Source of the DNA: Paracoccaceae bacterium
GTDB taxonomy: Bacteria > Pseudomonadota > Alphaproteobacteria > Rhodobacterales > Rhodobacteraceae
Length of the DNA: 64,000 nucleotides
Direction: 5' to 3'
NCBI GenBank assembly: GCA_030148225.1
Contig: JASBTX010000007.1
Span: forward strand, 1-64,000
Of the stretch, positions 45,488 to 54,596 are shown piece by piece. The stretch's first letter is position 1. The number at the start of each line of letters is the position of its first letter. A program made the position numbers and the translations under genes. Below the pieces are notes generated by a model that was not told where the DNA came from, made no database searches, and was given only the letters and a program-made list of their open reading frames with translations.

Positions 45488-46627
45488 ATGGCGCAGATCC
45501 ACGCCTTTGACGATGCCCGCCGCCTTGCCCGGCGGCGGCTGCCCTGGATGGTGTTCGATTATATCGACGGCGCGGCGGGTGACGGCCACGGCGAGGCGGC
45601 AAACCGGCAGGCGCTGCGGGATATCCACCTGCAGCCCCGGATTCTGAACAATGTCGAACACCGTTCGCTGGCAACCGGGATACTCGGCAGGCGCCAGGCG
45701 CTGCCCTTTGGCATCGCGCCCATGGGCATGTGCAATCTGGCCCGCCCCGGCGCGGACCGGATGCTGGCGGCACTGGCAGCATCGCGGGGCATACCGCTCG
45801 GCGTGTCGACAGCGGCCTCGACTTCGCTCGAGGAGATGGCCGCCGCTGCCGGGGGGCAGGCCTGGTTTCAGCTTTATTTCAGCGGCAATCGCGACGCGGC
45901 AGACGCGCTGATCGCACGGGCAAGGGCGGCGGGATATGAGACCCTGGTCCTGACGGTGGACGTGCCCGAGGTCGGGCGCCGCCCGCGCGAACTGAGGCGC
46001 GGGTTCAGGATGCCCTTTCGTCTGGGTCCATCGCAGATTATCGATTGTGCGATGCATCCGCGCTGGTCGCTTTCGACGCTGTGGCAGGGGCGTCCCGAAC
46101 TGGCCAATTTCGGCGGCAGGTTCGGGGAATTTGACCGCACGAGCAGCCGCGCCGGGGCCGACTGGGACCTGTTGTCCCATATACGCGAGGCGTGGCGCGG
46201 CAATCTGGTGATCAAGGGTGTTCTCGACCCCGAAGATGCACTGCGACTGAAATCGGCCGGCGTTGATGCGATCCAGATTTCGAGCCATGGCGGGCGGCAG
46301 TTAAACGGTGCGCTGCCCGCCATTCACGCGCTTGCGGCGATCCGGCGGGCGGTCGGGGCGGATATGCCGCTGTTCTATGACAGCGGTCTGCGCAGCGGCG
46401 AGGACATCGTCAAGGCGCTGGCGGCAGGTGCGGATTTCGCGTTTCTCGGGCGACCATTTTCATTTGCGGTCGCGGCGGGTGGCACGCACGGGCTGGAGCA
46501 GTTCACAGATATCCTGCAAAGTGAGATATCCATCGCGCTGGCGCAGCTGGGCCTGACCGATATCCGCAATCTCTCGGTCGCGGCACTGGCCCCGGCAACG
46601 CGCGAGATGCTGAGATACGGCCATTGA
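45488..46627 (+). CDS. FMN-dependent alpha-hydroxy acid dehydrogenase/oxidase
   Basis: This 379-residue TIM barrel of the lactate/glycolate oxidase family has FDYIDGAAGD at the start, the active-site His in SSHGGRQLNG and the FMN phosphate site DSGLRSGEDIVKALAAGADFAFLGR. It is 7 bases after comE, so co-transcribed. A 2-hydroxy acid oxidase feeding a 2-keto acid decarboxylase suggests it makes sulfopyruvate from sulfolactate; this is inference, since known sulfolactate dehydrogenases (SlcD, ComC) are of other families. Confidence 0.85.
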   Translation: MAQIHAFDDARRLARRRLPWMVFDYIDGAAGDGHGEAANRQALRDIHLQPRILNNVEHRSLATGILGRRQALPFGIAPMGMCNLARPGADRMLAALAASRGIPLGVSTAASTSLEEMAAAAGGQAWFQLYFSGNRDAADALIARARAAGYETLVLTVDVPEVGRRPRELRRGFRMPFRLGPSQIIDCAMHPRWSLSTLWQGRPELANFGGRFGEFDRTSSRAGADWDLLSHIREAWRGNLVIKGVLDPEDALRLKSAGVDAIQISSHGGRQLNGALPAIHALAAIRRAVGADMPLFYDSGLRSGEDIVKALAAGADFAFLGRPFSFAVAAGGTHGLEQFTDILQSEISIALAQLGLTDIRNLSVAALAPATREMLRYGH

Positions 46628-46702
46628 TCCGTCGGGCCGCAATGGGTTAACCCCACCCGCGTAAACCTGTCGCCTGCATATCCCCGGAACGAGGCCAGTC
46701 TG

Positions 46703-47545
46703 ATGGAAGTACCACAACGATTTGGCCCGCTGGGGCACGAGGTGACGCGCGGGCTGATCGCGGCGGTGCGCGATACCGCCAGGACCGAGATCATGCCGCA
46801 TTTCCGCAACCTGTCCGACGATATGATCGACACGAAATCCGGCCCGCATGACCTTGTCACACTGGCCGATCAGCGCGCCGAGGAACGGCTTGCCCGCACG
46901 GCGCGGGCGCTTTTGCCGGATGCGCTGATCATCGGCGAAGAATCCGTCGCCGCGAACCCCGCGCTGCTGCACGATCTGGCGCATGCGACAGAGGCCGTCA
47001 TCATCGACCCGATCGACGGGACCGGGAATTTCGTCAGCGGCCTTGCCGTTTTTGGCGTTATTCTCGCCATAATGCAGGGCGGCAGGACCGTTTTTGGCCT
47101 GCTTTATGACCCGGTGATGGATGACTGGATCATGGCGGCCGAGGGGGCAGGCGCATGGCTGGGGCGGCCCGGTCAGGCACCCCGCCGCCTCAGCCCGCCG
47201 CCGCCGGTCACGACCGACGATGCGCGCGGGTATATATCCCTCTCGATCTTTTCGCCCGATGAACAGCGCCGGATGATGGCCGATTATCCCCGGTATGGCC
47301 GTATCCGCGATCTCTATTGTTCCTGCCATGAATACCGGATGCTGGCGCTGGGATCGGCGGATTTCCTCTATACCTCGCTGTCCAAGCCATGGGACCACGC
47401 CGCCGGATCGCTGATCATTCAAGAACTGGGCGGGCAGACGCTGGCGGGCGACAGGGAAGGCTATGACCCCGCGCATCCGCGCGTGCCGCTATTCGTGCGC
47501 GCCAACCGCCAGAGCGAAATCAGCCCGCCGGGCGCGGCCAACTGA
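46703..47545 (+). CDS. Inositol-monophosphatase family phosphatase
   Basis: This 280-residue metal-dependent phosphatase has the family motifs IIGEESVA (Glu), IIDPIDGTGNFVSG and WDHAAGSLIIQELGG. Members hydrolyse inositol phosphates, histidinol phosphate, fructose-1,6-bisphosphate or other small phosphates. The neighbourhood offers two readings: inositol metabolism (cluster ending 5 kb away) or a phosphatase for phosphosulfolactate next to comDE. Neither is proven. It follows the dehydrogenase after 75 bases. Confidence 0.85.
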   Translation: MEVPQRFGPLGHEVTRGLIAAVRDTARTEIMPHFRNLSDDMIDTKSGPHDLVTLADQRAEERLARTARALLPDALIIGEESVAANPALLHDLAHATEAVIIDPIDGTGNFVSGLAVFGVILAIMQGGRTVFGLLYDPVMDDWIMAAEGAGAWLGRPGQAPRRLSPPPPVTTDDARGYISLSIFSPDEQRRMMADYPRYGRIRDLYCSCHEYRMLALGSADFLYTSLSKPWDHAAGSLIIQELGGQTLAGDREGYDPAHPRVPLFVRANRQSEISPPGAAN

Positions 47546-47597
47546 TCACCCTGCGCCATCGGCGCGGAATTCCCCGACACCCCAAACCGGAGCCGTC

Positions 47598-48134
47598 ATG
47601 AAACTGCTTGGCCTTGCCGCATCGAACAGCCGCCGATCCATCAACGGACAGCTGATTGCCCACGCTGCCGATATATTCACCACCGAGATTGAGCCCGGCG
47701 CATCGGCCGAGATTCTGGACCTGAACGACTACGAGATGCCGATCTACAGCATCGACCGGCAGAACGAAGGTGGCATCCCTGCACCGGCGCAGCGTTTTCG
47801 CGACAGGATCGCGGCGGCGGACGCGGTCATACTTTCATTTGCCGAGCATAACGGCACCTACAGCGTGGCCTACAAGAACCTTTTCGACTGGGCGTCGCGC
47901 ATTGACCGCAACATCTATCAGGATCGCCCGGCGGTGCTGTTTTCCACATCGCCCGGCGGGCGCGGCGGCGCGGGTGTGCTGGATGTCGCGTTACGCGCCG
48001 CCCCCCGGTTCGGCATGGATGTTCGGGCGCATCTGGCGGTGCCGTCATTCAATGATGTGTTCACGGATGGCAAATGCGTCGATCCCGAAACATCCCGTGC
48101 GATCCGCGCAGCGCTCCAGAGCCTCAGGGGTTAG
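47598..48134 (+). CDS. NAD(P)H-dependent FMN reductase family protein
   Basis: This 178-residue flavodoxin-like protein has the FMN-phosphate loop LAASNSRRSINGQL and the flavin-side SFAEHNGTYSVAYKNLFDWASR with STSPGGRGGAG. Such reductases deliver reduced flavin to monooxygenases, including those for sulfonates, or act as quinone reductases. The role here is open. ATG at 47598 is chosen because the domain begins there, 52 bases after the phosphatase gene. Confidence 0.85.
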   Translation: MKLLGLAASNSRRSINGQLIAHAADIFTTEIEPGASAEILDLNDYEMPIYSIDRQNEGGIPAPAQRFRDRIAAADAVILSFAEHNGTYSVAYKNLFDWASRIDRNIYQDRPAVLFSTSPGGRGGAGVLDVALRAAPRFGMDVRAHLAVPSFNDVFTDGKCVDPETSRAIRAALQSLRG

Positions 48135-48152
48135 GACCGGGAAACACTCACC

Positions 48153-48629
48153 CTAGGCGTCAGCGGCAGCCGGGCGTTCGGCCTTGAGCGCCCATTTGCC
48201 GGTTTCCTGACTCCAATATTTGGCTTCAAAGCCCTGATCCGTCAGGTCTTTCCATTGTTCGCGGGCGGCCTGAACCGCCGCTGGTTCATTGCCGTTGAAC
48301 AGGATGCAGGTGCGTGCGGCGGCGGTGATCTGCGCCGGGTCGAACGCCGCGCCTTCGATCGCCATCAGGCATTCGGCGCGGTTAACCGGTTTACCGCTGA
48401 GCGACAGCAGAACCGGCTGATCGGCATCATGCGCGCCGCCCTCGATCCCGTGTGCCAGAAATCCTTCATCGGCACCCAGCCACAGTTTTTGATCCAGCCA
48501 CTCCAGCTGATCGCGCGCGCGCCCCTTGATCAGCACCCGCCAGCCTGCCCGGCCGGCAGCCTCGACCAGCCGGGGCAGCGCATGTTCCAGGGGTTCGCGC
48601 GTCAGGTGATAGAAATAGACCGCCCCCAT
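48153..48629 (-). CDS. holC: DNA polymerase III subunit chi
   Basis: This 158-residue protein starts with YFYHLTREPLEHALPRLVE, typical of HolC, and has the VLIKGRARDQLEWLDQKLW block and the later CILFNGNE. Chi links the clamp loader to single-strand-binding protein. Its ATG shares one base with the pepA stop codon (TGATG), the usual pepA-holC order. The C-terminal 20 residues are Ala- and Lys-rich. Confidence 0.93.
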   Translation of the reverse strand: MGAVYFYHLTREPLEHALPRLVEAAGRAGWRVLIKGRARDQLEWLDQKLWLGADEGFLAHGIEGGAHDADQPVLLSLSGKPVNRAECLMAIEGAAFDPAQITAAARTCILFNGNEPAAVQAAREQWKDLTDQGFEAKYWSQETGKWALKAERPAAADA

Positions 48630-50098
48630 CACCCGGCTTCGTAGCTGTCGCGGATCAGCCGGTCGATGGCACGTACGCCCCAGCCGGTGGCACCCTTGGG
48701 GGCCAGATCGGTGTCTGTCTTGGTCAGCGCGACACCGGCGATATCGAGGTGAATCCACGGCTGACCATCCCTGACAAAGCGTTGCAGGAACTGCGCAGCG
48801 GTGATCGAACCAGCCGGACGACCGCCGACATTTTTCATGTCGGCCACACGCGATTTGAGCTGCTGATCGTATTTCGGCCCCATCGGCATGCGCCATGCGC
48901 CTTCCTCCTCGGCCTCGGCGGCCTTGAGGAAGGCCTTGCAGAAATCATCATCATTCGAGAAGACGCCCGCATTTTCGTGCCCCAGCCCGATGATGATCGC
49001 GCCGGTCAGCGTCGCGAGGTTGATCATCGCCGCCGGGGCAAACCGATCCTGCGTGTACCATAGGCAATCGGCCAGAACCAATCGCCCCTCGGCATCGGTA
49101 TTGATGATCTCGACCGTGTCGCCTTTCATCGATGTGACCACGTCACCGGGGCGGGTGGCCTTGCCGTCGGGCATGTTTTCGACCAACCCGACAATGCCCA
49201 CCACATTTGCCTTGGCCTTGCGCGCCGCAACCGCCTTCATCACGCCGGACACAACCCCGGCGCCGCCCATATCCATGGTCATGTCTTCCATGCCTGCGGC
49301 GGGTTTGATCGATATGCCGCCCGTATCAAAGACGACCCCCTTGCCGACAAGGGCGATGGGTTTTTCCTTGCCGCCGCCCTGCCACTGCATGACGACAACC
49401 TTGGAGGGGCTTTCCGAACCTTGGCCAACAGCCAGAAGCGTGCGCATGCCGAGCTTGGCCAGTTCATCCTCTTCCAGCACTTCGACGGTGACACCCAAGG
49501 ATTTCAGCGCCACCAGACGCTCGGCAAATTCGGTGGTGGTCAGGATGTTCGACGGCTCGTTGACCAGATCGCGGGTGAAAAAGACACCATCGGCCACCGC
49601 ACCCGGCCCGGCATAGTCGGCCGCGGCCTCCTCAGGGCGGTTGGTGGCGATGACCAGCGGTTCGGCAGGATCCTTGTCCCCGGATTTCCGGGCATCGAAA
49701 TCATAGGCCATCAGGACGATACCCAGCGCAATGTCAGCAACACGTGTCATCGGGCCTGCCAGCACCGTCAGGGGTGCCTTGCCCTTGAACTTGCCCATGG
49801 CAGCGCCCGCGCGGCGCGCAAGGCCGGGCGACGGGCGGCGCGGCAGCTTGACGATTTGCACAGCCTCTGCCGCCATACCGGCCGGAAATGACAAGACATG
49901 CCCCTCCCCCTCTTTCATGTCGGCGAATGTCCCGGACGCGACAAAGCGCTCGACCGCGCCCCGGCTCAGCCGGTTCACCCGGCGCGCCGCCTGCGACAGC
50001 TTGCCCTCATCATCGACCATTATTGCCAGTTTCCCCTGAATTTCGGCAATCTTGCCAAGATCGGTCTCGATGAATTCCGGCTGAAGCGTCGTGGTCAT
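48629..50098 (-). CDS. pepA: Leucyl aminopeptidase (M17)
   Basis: This 489-residue cytosolic di-metal aminopeptidase has the signature NTDAEGRLVLAD, with metal ligands in VGKGVVFDTGGISIK and MTMDMGGAG. The N-terminal macro-like domain spans about 1-160. ATG at 50098 (MTTTLQPEFI) is preferred to an upstream ATG at 50176. In relatives the gene is paired with holC as here. It is divergent from lptF. Confidence 0.95.
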   Translation of the reverse strand: MTTTLQPEFIETDLGKIAEIQGKLAIMVDDEGKLSQAARRVNRLSRGAVERFVASGTFADMKEGEGHVLSFPAGMAAEAVQIVKLPRRPSPGLARRAGAAMGKFKGKAPLTVLAGPMTRVADIALGIVLMAYDFDARKSGDKDPAEPLVIATNRPEEAAADYAGPGAVADGVFFTRDLVNEPSNILTTTEFAERLVALKSLGVTVEVLEEDELAKLGMRTLLAVGQGSESPSKVVVMQWQGGGKEKPIALVGKGVVFDTGGISIKPAAGMEDMTMDMGGAGVVSGVMKAVAARKAKANVVGIVGLVENMPDGKATRPGDVVTSMKGDTVEIINTDAEGRLVLADCLWYTQDRFAPAAMINLATLTGAIIIGLGHENAGVFSNDDDFCKAFLKAAEAEEEGAWRMPMGPKYDQQLKSRVADMKNVGGRPAGSITAAQFLQRFVRDGQPWIHLDIAGVALTKTDTDLAPKGATGWGVRAIDRLIRDSYEAG

Positions 50099-50228
50099 GT
50101 CGCGTTGTCCTTCTGTCGCATTTTCCCCATAGGTAGGCGCAATCTTGTCCGAGGGCCAGTTATGAGTTTTCCACAACGTGGATTTGGTCTAAGAAGGGAA
50201 TAACAATAAGAATGAACGTGGGGTTGGC

Positions 50229-51365
50229 GTGTCGAGGTTTGACAGGTATCTGCTGTCACAACTGACGGTTACATTCGGCTTTTTCGCCCTGATTCTGATC
50301 GCGGTTTACTGGGTCAATCGGGCCGTAAGGCTGTTTGACCGGCTGATTTCCGATGGCCAGACCGCATGGGTCTTTCTCGAGTTTACCGCCCTGACCCTGC
50401 CCAATGTGATCCTCTTGGTGCTGCCAATCGCGGCCTTTGTCGCTGCGACCTATGTCACCAACCGCCTGATTTCCGAAAGTGAGATCGTCATCGTTCAGGC
50501 CTCGGGCTGGTCTGCGTTCCGCATGTCGCGCGCCGCCGTCGTGTTCGGCATTGGCGTGTTCCTGCTGATGAGCCTGCTGGCACATTACCTCGTGCCGCTC
50601 AGCCGCACCGAAATGTCCAACCGCCAGATCGAGATAGACGCCGATGTCACAGCCGGGCTGTTCCGCGAAGGTACGTTCATTCATCCGTCGCGCGGGATCA
50701 CGTTTTTTGTCGGCGAGCTTTCCGAACGCGGCGAGATGCTGAATGTCTTTCTTGTCGATGACCGTGCACCGGATACCGAGACGACCTATCAGGCCGACAA
50801 GGCCATCCTGATCGGGGGCGAAGGCACGACCAAACTGATCATGTTCGACGGCACCACGCAGACCCTGCGGGACGAAGGGCAGCGCCTGTCGCGCGTTGAA
50901 TTCAGCGAATTGTCATATGATCTGAGCGCGCTGGCCGAAGAGAATGCCGGCCAGAACGGCACCGGGACCCGCGCATTGAGAGAGTTTCCGACACTCGCGC
51001 TGCTGCGGGCCGATCCCGCCGATCTTGCCTGGGCCGGGGCGACGCCGCAAATGTTCATGGCCGAGGCGCAGGCGCGTTTTGCCCATCCGCTTCTGGCGCT
51101 CGCCTTCAGCGTGATCGCGGTCAGCACGCTCTTTCTGGGCAGCTTCAGCCGGTTTGGCGTCTCGCGCCAGATTCTGGGCGCCGTTATCCTGGTCATCGCG
51201 TTGCAGATGCTCTTCAACACCGCGGACAAGTTCGCCCGCACGGGCGAAGCGCATTGGATCATCCTCTATGCGCCGGTGCTTTTGGGGCTTGGCATCAGTG
51301 CGGGCATGCTGTTTCTGGCAGGGCGACCGGGCATCTTTCGCCGTTTCGCGGGGGCCGCGTCATGA
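50229..51365 (+). CDS. lptF: LPS export ABC transporter permease LptF
   Basis: This 378-residue inner-membrane protein has six expected transmembrane helices, three at each end (YLLSQLTVTFGFFALILIAVYW first), around a periplasmic beta-jellyroll (about 120-260). With LptG and LptB it extracts LPS from the inner membrane. The start is GTG (MSRFDRYLLSQL). It overlaps lptG by 4 bases. No promoter was clear in the 130-base gap to pepA. Confidence 0.93.
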   Translation: MSRFDRYLLSQLTVTFGFFALILIAVYWVNRAVRLFDRLISDGQTAWVFLEFTALTLPNVILLVLPIAAFVAATYVTNRLISESEIVIVQASGWSAFRMSRAAVVFGIGVFLLMSLLAHYLVPLSRTEMSNRQIEIDADVTAGLFREGTFIHPSRGITFFVGELSERGEMLNVFLVDDRAPDTETTYQADKAILIGGEGTTKLIMFDGTTQTLRDEGQRLSRVEFSELSYDLSALAEENAGQNGTGTRALREFPTLALLRADPADLAWAGATPQMFMAEAQARFAHPLLALAFSVIAVSTLFLGSFSRFGVSRQILGAVILVIALQMLFNTADKFARTGEAHWIILYAPVLLGLGISAGMLFLAGRPGIFRRFAGAAS

Positions 51366-52456
51366 CCCTGCATTTCTATGTCGCGCGTAAATTCATCGTG
51401 GCTTTTCTGCTGATTTTTGCTGTATTTCTGGGCATCGTGCTGTTGATCGACATGATGGAGCAGATCCGCAAATTCTCGGGCACGGATGTGACGGTGCGAC
51501 AGGCGCTGAACCTTGCGCTTCTGAATGCGCCATCGACGTTGCTGCGGGTGCTGCCACTCCTGACATTGCTGGCGACGCTGTCGCTGTTTCTGGGGCTGGC
51601 GCGCACCAGCGAGCTGGTGGTGACGCGCGCAGCGGGCCGTTCGGCGCTCAGATCACTGATCGCGCCGGCCAGCGTGGCGCTGATGTTGGGCGTTTTCGCC
51701 GTGGCGATCTGGAACCCGCTGGCCGCCGCCACGTCCAAACGCGCCAAGGAATTGTCCAACCGCTATTCCCAGGGCAGCGAGAATGTGCTGTCGGTCAGCG
51801 CAGAAGGGCTGTGGCTGCGGCAGGCCAATGAGTTTGGGACATCGGTGATCCACGCCAAGAGCACCAATCTCGACGGTACCGAACTCTATGATGCCACCTT
51901 TCTGGATATTGACCTTGATGGCCGGTTCTTCAGCCGCCGCAATGCCCAGTCGGCCGTACTGGGCGATGGGTACTGGATACTGAACAATGGCAAGGAATGG
52001 CGTCTGACCGATCCCAACCCCGAGGTTTCGGCAAAGACGTTCACCAGCCTCGAAATCGCCTCATCCCTGACGCACGAGGAAATCCGCGAAAGCTTTGATG
52101 CACCCTCTTCGGTGCCGATATGGGAATTGCCCGGTTTCATTCGCCGCCTTGAAACCGCGGGCTTTGCGCCGCTGGCGCACAAGGTCTGGTTCTGGATGGA
52201 AATATCATCGCCCGCGCTTCTGGTGGCAATGGTGCTGATCGGTGCCGGTTTCACGATGCGGCATACACGTTTCGGCGGCATCGGGATCATGATCCTTTTT
52301 GCACTTTCGATGGGTTTCGGTATCTTTTTCCTGCGCAATTTCGCGCAGGTTCTGGGCACAAACGGCCAGATACCCGTGCTGCTGGCGGCATGGAGCCCGC
52401 CGCTGGCCGGGGTGCTGATGTCGCTCGGCCTCCTCTTTCATACGGAGGATGGCTGA
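51362..52456 (+). CDS. lptG: LPS export ABC transporter permease LptG
   Basis: This 364-residue partner of LptF has the same layout: helices at about 10-35, 55-75 and 95-120, a periplasmic jellyroll, then three helices starting at about 280. Landmarks are LLIDMMEQIRKFSG, the NAPSTLLRVLPLLTLLATL block and GFGIFFLRNFAQVLGTNG. ATG lies in the ATGA overlap with lptF, and its stop shares one base with the lptD start. Confidence 0.94.
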   Translation: MTLHFYVARKFIVAFLLIFAVFLGIVLLIDMMEQIRKFSGTDVTVRQALNLALLNAPSTLLRVLPLLTLLATLSLFLGLARTSELVVTRAAGRSALRSLIAPASVALMLGVFAVAIWNPLAAATSKRAKELSNRYSQGSENVLSVSAEGLWLRQANEFGTSVIHAKSTNLDGTELYDATFLDIDLDGRFFSRRNAQSAVLGDGYWILNNGKEWRLTDPNPEVSAKTFTSLEIASSLTHEEIRESFDAPSSVPIWELPGFIRRLETAGFAPLAHKVWFWMEISSPALLVAMVLIGAGFTMRHTRFGGIGIMILFALSMGFGIFFLRNFAQVLGTNGQIPVLLAAWSPPLAGVLMSLGLLFHTEDG

Positions 52457-54582
52457 TGACCTGGCTGCGCTGGATCGCGATTGCTGCGCTCACACCCTTT
52501 GCCGCCATGGCAGAAGAGGACCTGCCGGACATTCCGTCGACCCTGATCGCCGACCGGATCGAGATCGAGGATTCGGGCCGCATCATCGCCGAGGGCAATA
52601 TCGAGGTCTTTGCCAACGGGACGCGATTGCAGGCACAGGGCGTGATTTTTGACGAAAATGACGGCCTGACGATCATCGGGCCGATCTATATCTCGGAAAA
52701 TGACGGCGCGTTCGAACTGATCGCCGATCAGGCCAGCCTGTCTGCCGATCTGCAGCGCGGCATCCTGACCAGCGCGCAACTGGTGCTGAACCAAGAGCTT
52801 CAGGTGGCGGCCTCAGAAATTCATACGCTCGACGGGCGCTACACCCAGCTTTACAAGACGGTTGCGTCCTCTTGCCGGATCTGCGGCACCGAAACGCCCT
52901 TCTGGCAGATCAGGGCCAAGCGGATCATCCATGATGACGAGGAAAAGCAGCTTTATTTCGAGGATGCCCAACTCCGCATCATGGGCGTGCCCGTCTTTTA
53001 TTCGCCACGCCTGCGCCTGCCCGACCCCTCGGTTCAGCGCGCGACCGGGTTTCTGACGCCGACGCTGCGCTTTTCCAACACGCTCGATACCATGGCGGTG
53101 GTGCCCTATTTCATCGCCATCGGCGATCACAAGGACCTGACGATCACGCCATACCTCTCGACATCGGGCAATCAGGCGCTGACGCTCAGATATCGTCAGG
53201 CTTTCCGCACCGGTACGATCGAGGCGAATGCAGGGGCGGCCATGGCGACGCAGACCACGAATGCGGATGCCAGTTTCGCCAATATTTCCGGTGCGTTCGC
53301 GCTGCCGCAGGATTTCGGCCTGTCCTTCTATTTCGAAGAAATCTCCGACAATGGCACGCTGGTTGAATATGGACTGCCCAATAAGACGCGCACCAACAAT
53401 TCCATCGCGATCAGCCGCGCCCGACCGACCGAGATCATTTCCGCCGATCTGAGCTATGGTGAACCGCTGCAGGTCACGGCGACCACCACGACCGACACGG
53501 TACCAAGCTATATCGCCGATGCAGAGTACAAGAAACGGCTGTATCCCGGCGGGCTGGGCGGGCAGCTTGATCTGGGCTTTTCCGCGCGCTCCTTCTATCG
53601 CCCGCTGACCACGCCCGATGACGGGCGCGACGTCACCCGGCTGAGCGCCATGGGTGAATGGAGCAACACTTGGGCCTTTGGACCGGGCGTCGTCGCCACG
53701 CTCAAGGGTCGCGCGACGGCGGATGCCTATCAGGTCAATGATGACAGTTCGCTGAACGGCAATATCAGCCGCACCGACGGGATTGTGGGTGTCGAATTGC
53801 GCTGGCCGCTGGCCAAGACCGGCCGCAAGGCCAGCCACCTTATCGAACCGGTGATGCAGCTTGTCTGGTCGCCCGACACGCTGACAGCGGTCCCGAACGA
53901 AGATTCGCTCAAGGTTTCCTTTGACGAGGGCAACCTCTTTTCCTTCAGCCGGTTTCCGGGCACCGACGCACATGAGCGCGGCCTGCGCGCCAATCTGGGG
54001 CTGGGCTGGACCCGGTATGATCCCGCGGGCTGGTCACTGAACCTGACCACGGGTGCGGTGATCCGCGAAAAGGATCTTGGCCAGTTCACCGGCACCTCGG
54101 GCCTGTCGGGTCTGAATTCCGACTGGGTGGTTGCAGCGCAATATTCATCGGGTTTTGGCCTTGATCTGGTCAGCCGTACGATTTTCGATGACAGTTTTGT
54201 CTTTGACAGCAGCGAAATCCGCCTGGCCTATGATCGCAACAAGCTGAACCTGAGCTCGGGCTATATCTGGCTGGAGGCCAATGCCAGCGAGAGCCGCCCG
54301 GCAGATGTGTCGGAATGGACCATGGACGCGACCTATAACTTCAGACGTCACTGGTACGCGTCGTGGAACTGGCAGTATGACATCACCTCGGATCGCGCGA
54401 ACGAGGCGGGAATCGGCCTTTCCTATCGCACGGAATGCGCCGATATTGACCTTTCGGTGGCGCGGAAATATTCCAGCGCCAACGTCACGACGCCGACGAC
54501 ATCGGTCCAGCTGACATTCAATCTGGTTGGCTTCGGGGCAAGCAATGTTGATGGGGCCAACCGGCGCCAATGCGGCGGTTAA
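52456..54582 (+). CDS. lptD: LPS assembly outer-membrane protein LptD
   Basis: This 708-residue beta-barrel protein inserts LPS into the outer leaflet, together with the lipoprotein LptE. A signal peptide (ALTPFAAMAEE) precedes the LptA-like OstA domain (about 30-130, IIAEGNIEVFANGTRL). A cysteine pair SCRICGTETPFW follows, then the barrel (about 190-700), with alternating patterns and a C-terminal strand. A cysteine near the C-terminus (RRQCGG) may form the disulfide with the N-terminal pair. GGAG lies about 8 bases upstream of the ATG. Confidence 0.94.
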   Translation: MTWLRWIAIAALTPFAAMAEEDLPDIPSTLIADRIEIEDSGRIIAEGNIEVFANGTRLQAQGVIFDENDGLTIIGPIYISENDGAFELIADQASLSADLQRGILTSAQLVLNQELQVAASEIHTLDGRYTQLYKTVASSCRICGTETPFWQIRAKRIIHDDEEKQLYFEDAQLRIMGVPVFYSPRLRLPDPSVQRATGFLTPTLRFSNTLDTMAVVPYFIAIGDHKDLTITPYLSTSGNQALTLRYRQAFRTGTIEANAGAAMATQTTNADASFANISGAFALPQDFGLSFYFEEISDNGTLVEYGLPNKTRTNNSIAISRARPTEIISADLSYGEPLQVTATTTTDTVPSYIADAEYKKRLYPGGLGGQLDLGFSARSFYRPLTTPDDGRDVTRLSAMGEWSNTWAFGPGVVATLKGRATADAYQVNDDSSLNGNISRTDGIVGVELRWPLAKTGRKASHLIEPVMQLVWSPDTLTAVPNEDSLKVSFDEGNLFSFSRFPGTDAHERGLRANLGLGWTRYDPAGWSLNLTTGAVIREKDLGQFTGTSGLSGLNSDWVVAAQYSSGFGLDLVSRTIFDDSFVFDSSEIRLAYDRNKLNLSSGYIWLEANASESRPADVSEWTMDATYNFRRHWYASWNWQYDITSDRANEAGIGLSYRTECADIDLSVARKYSSANVTTPTTSVQLTFNLVGFGASNVDGANRRQCGG

Positions 54583-54596
54583 CGGGGATTGACCAG

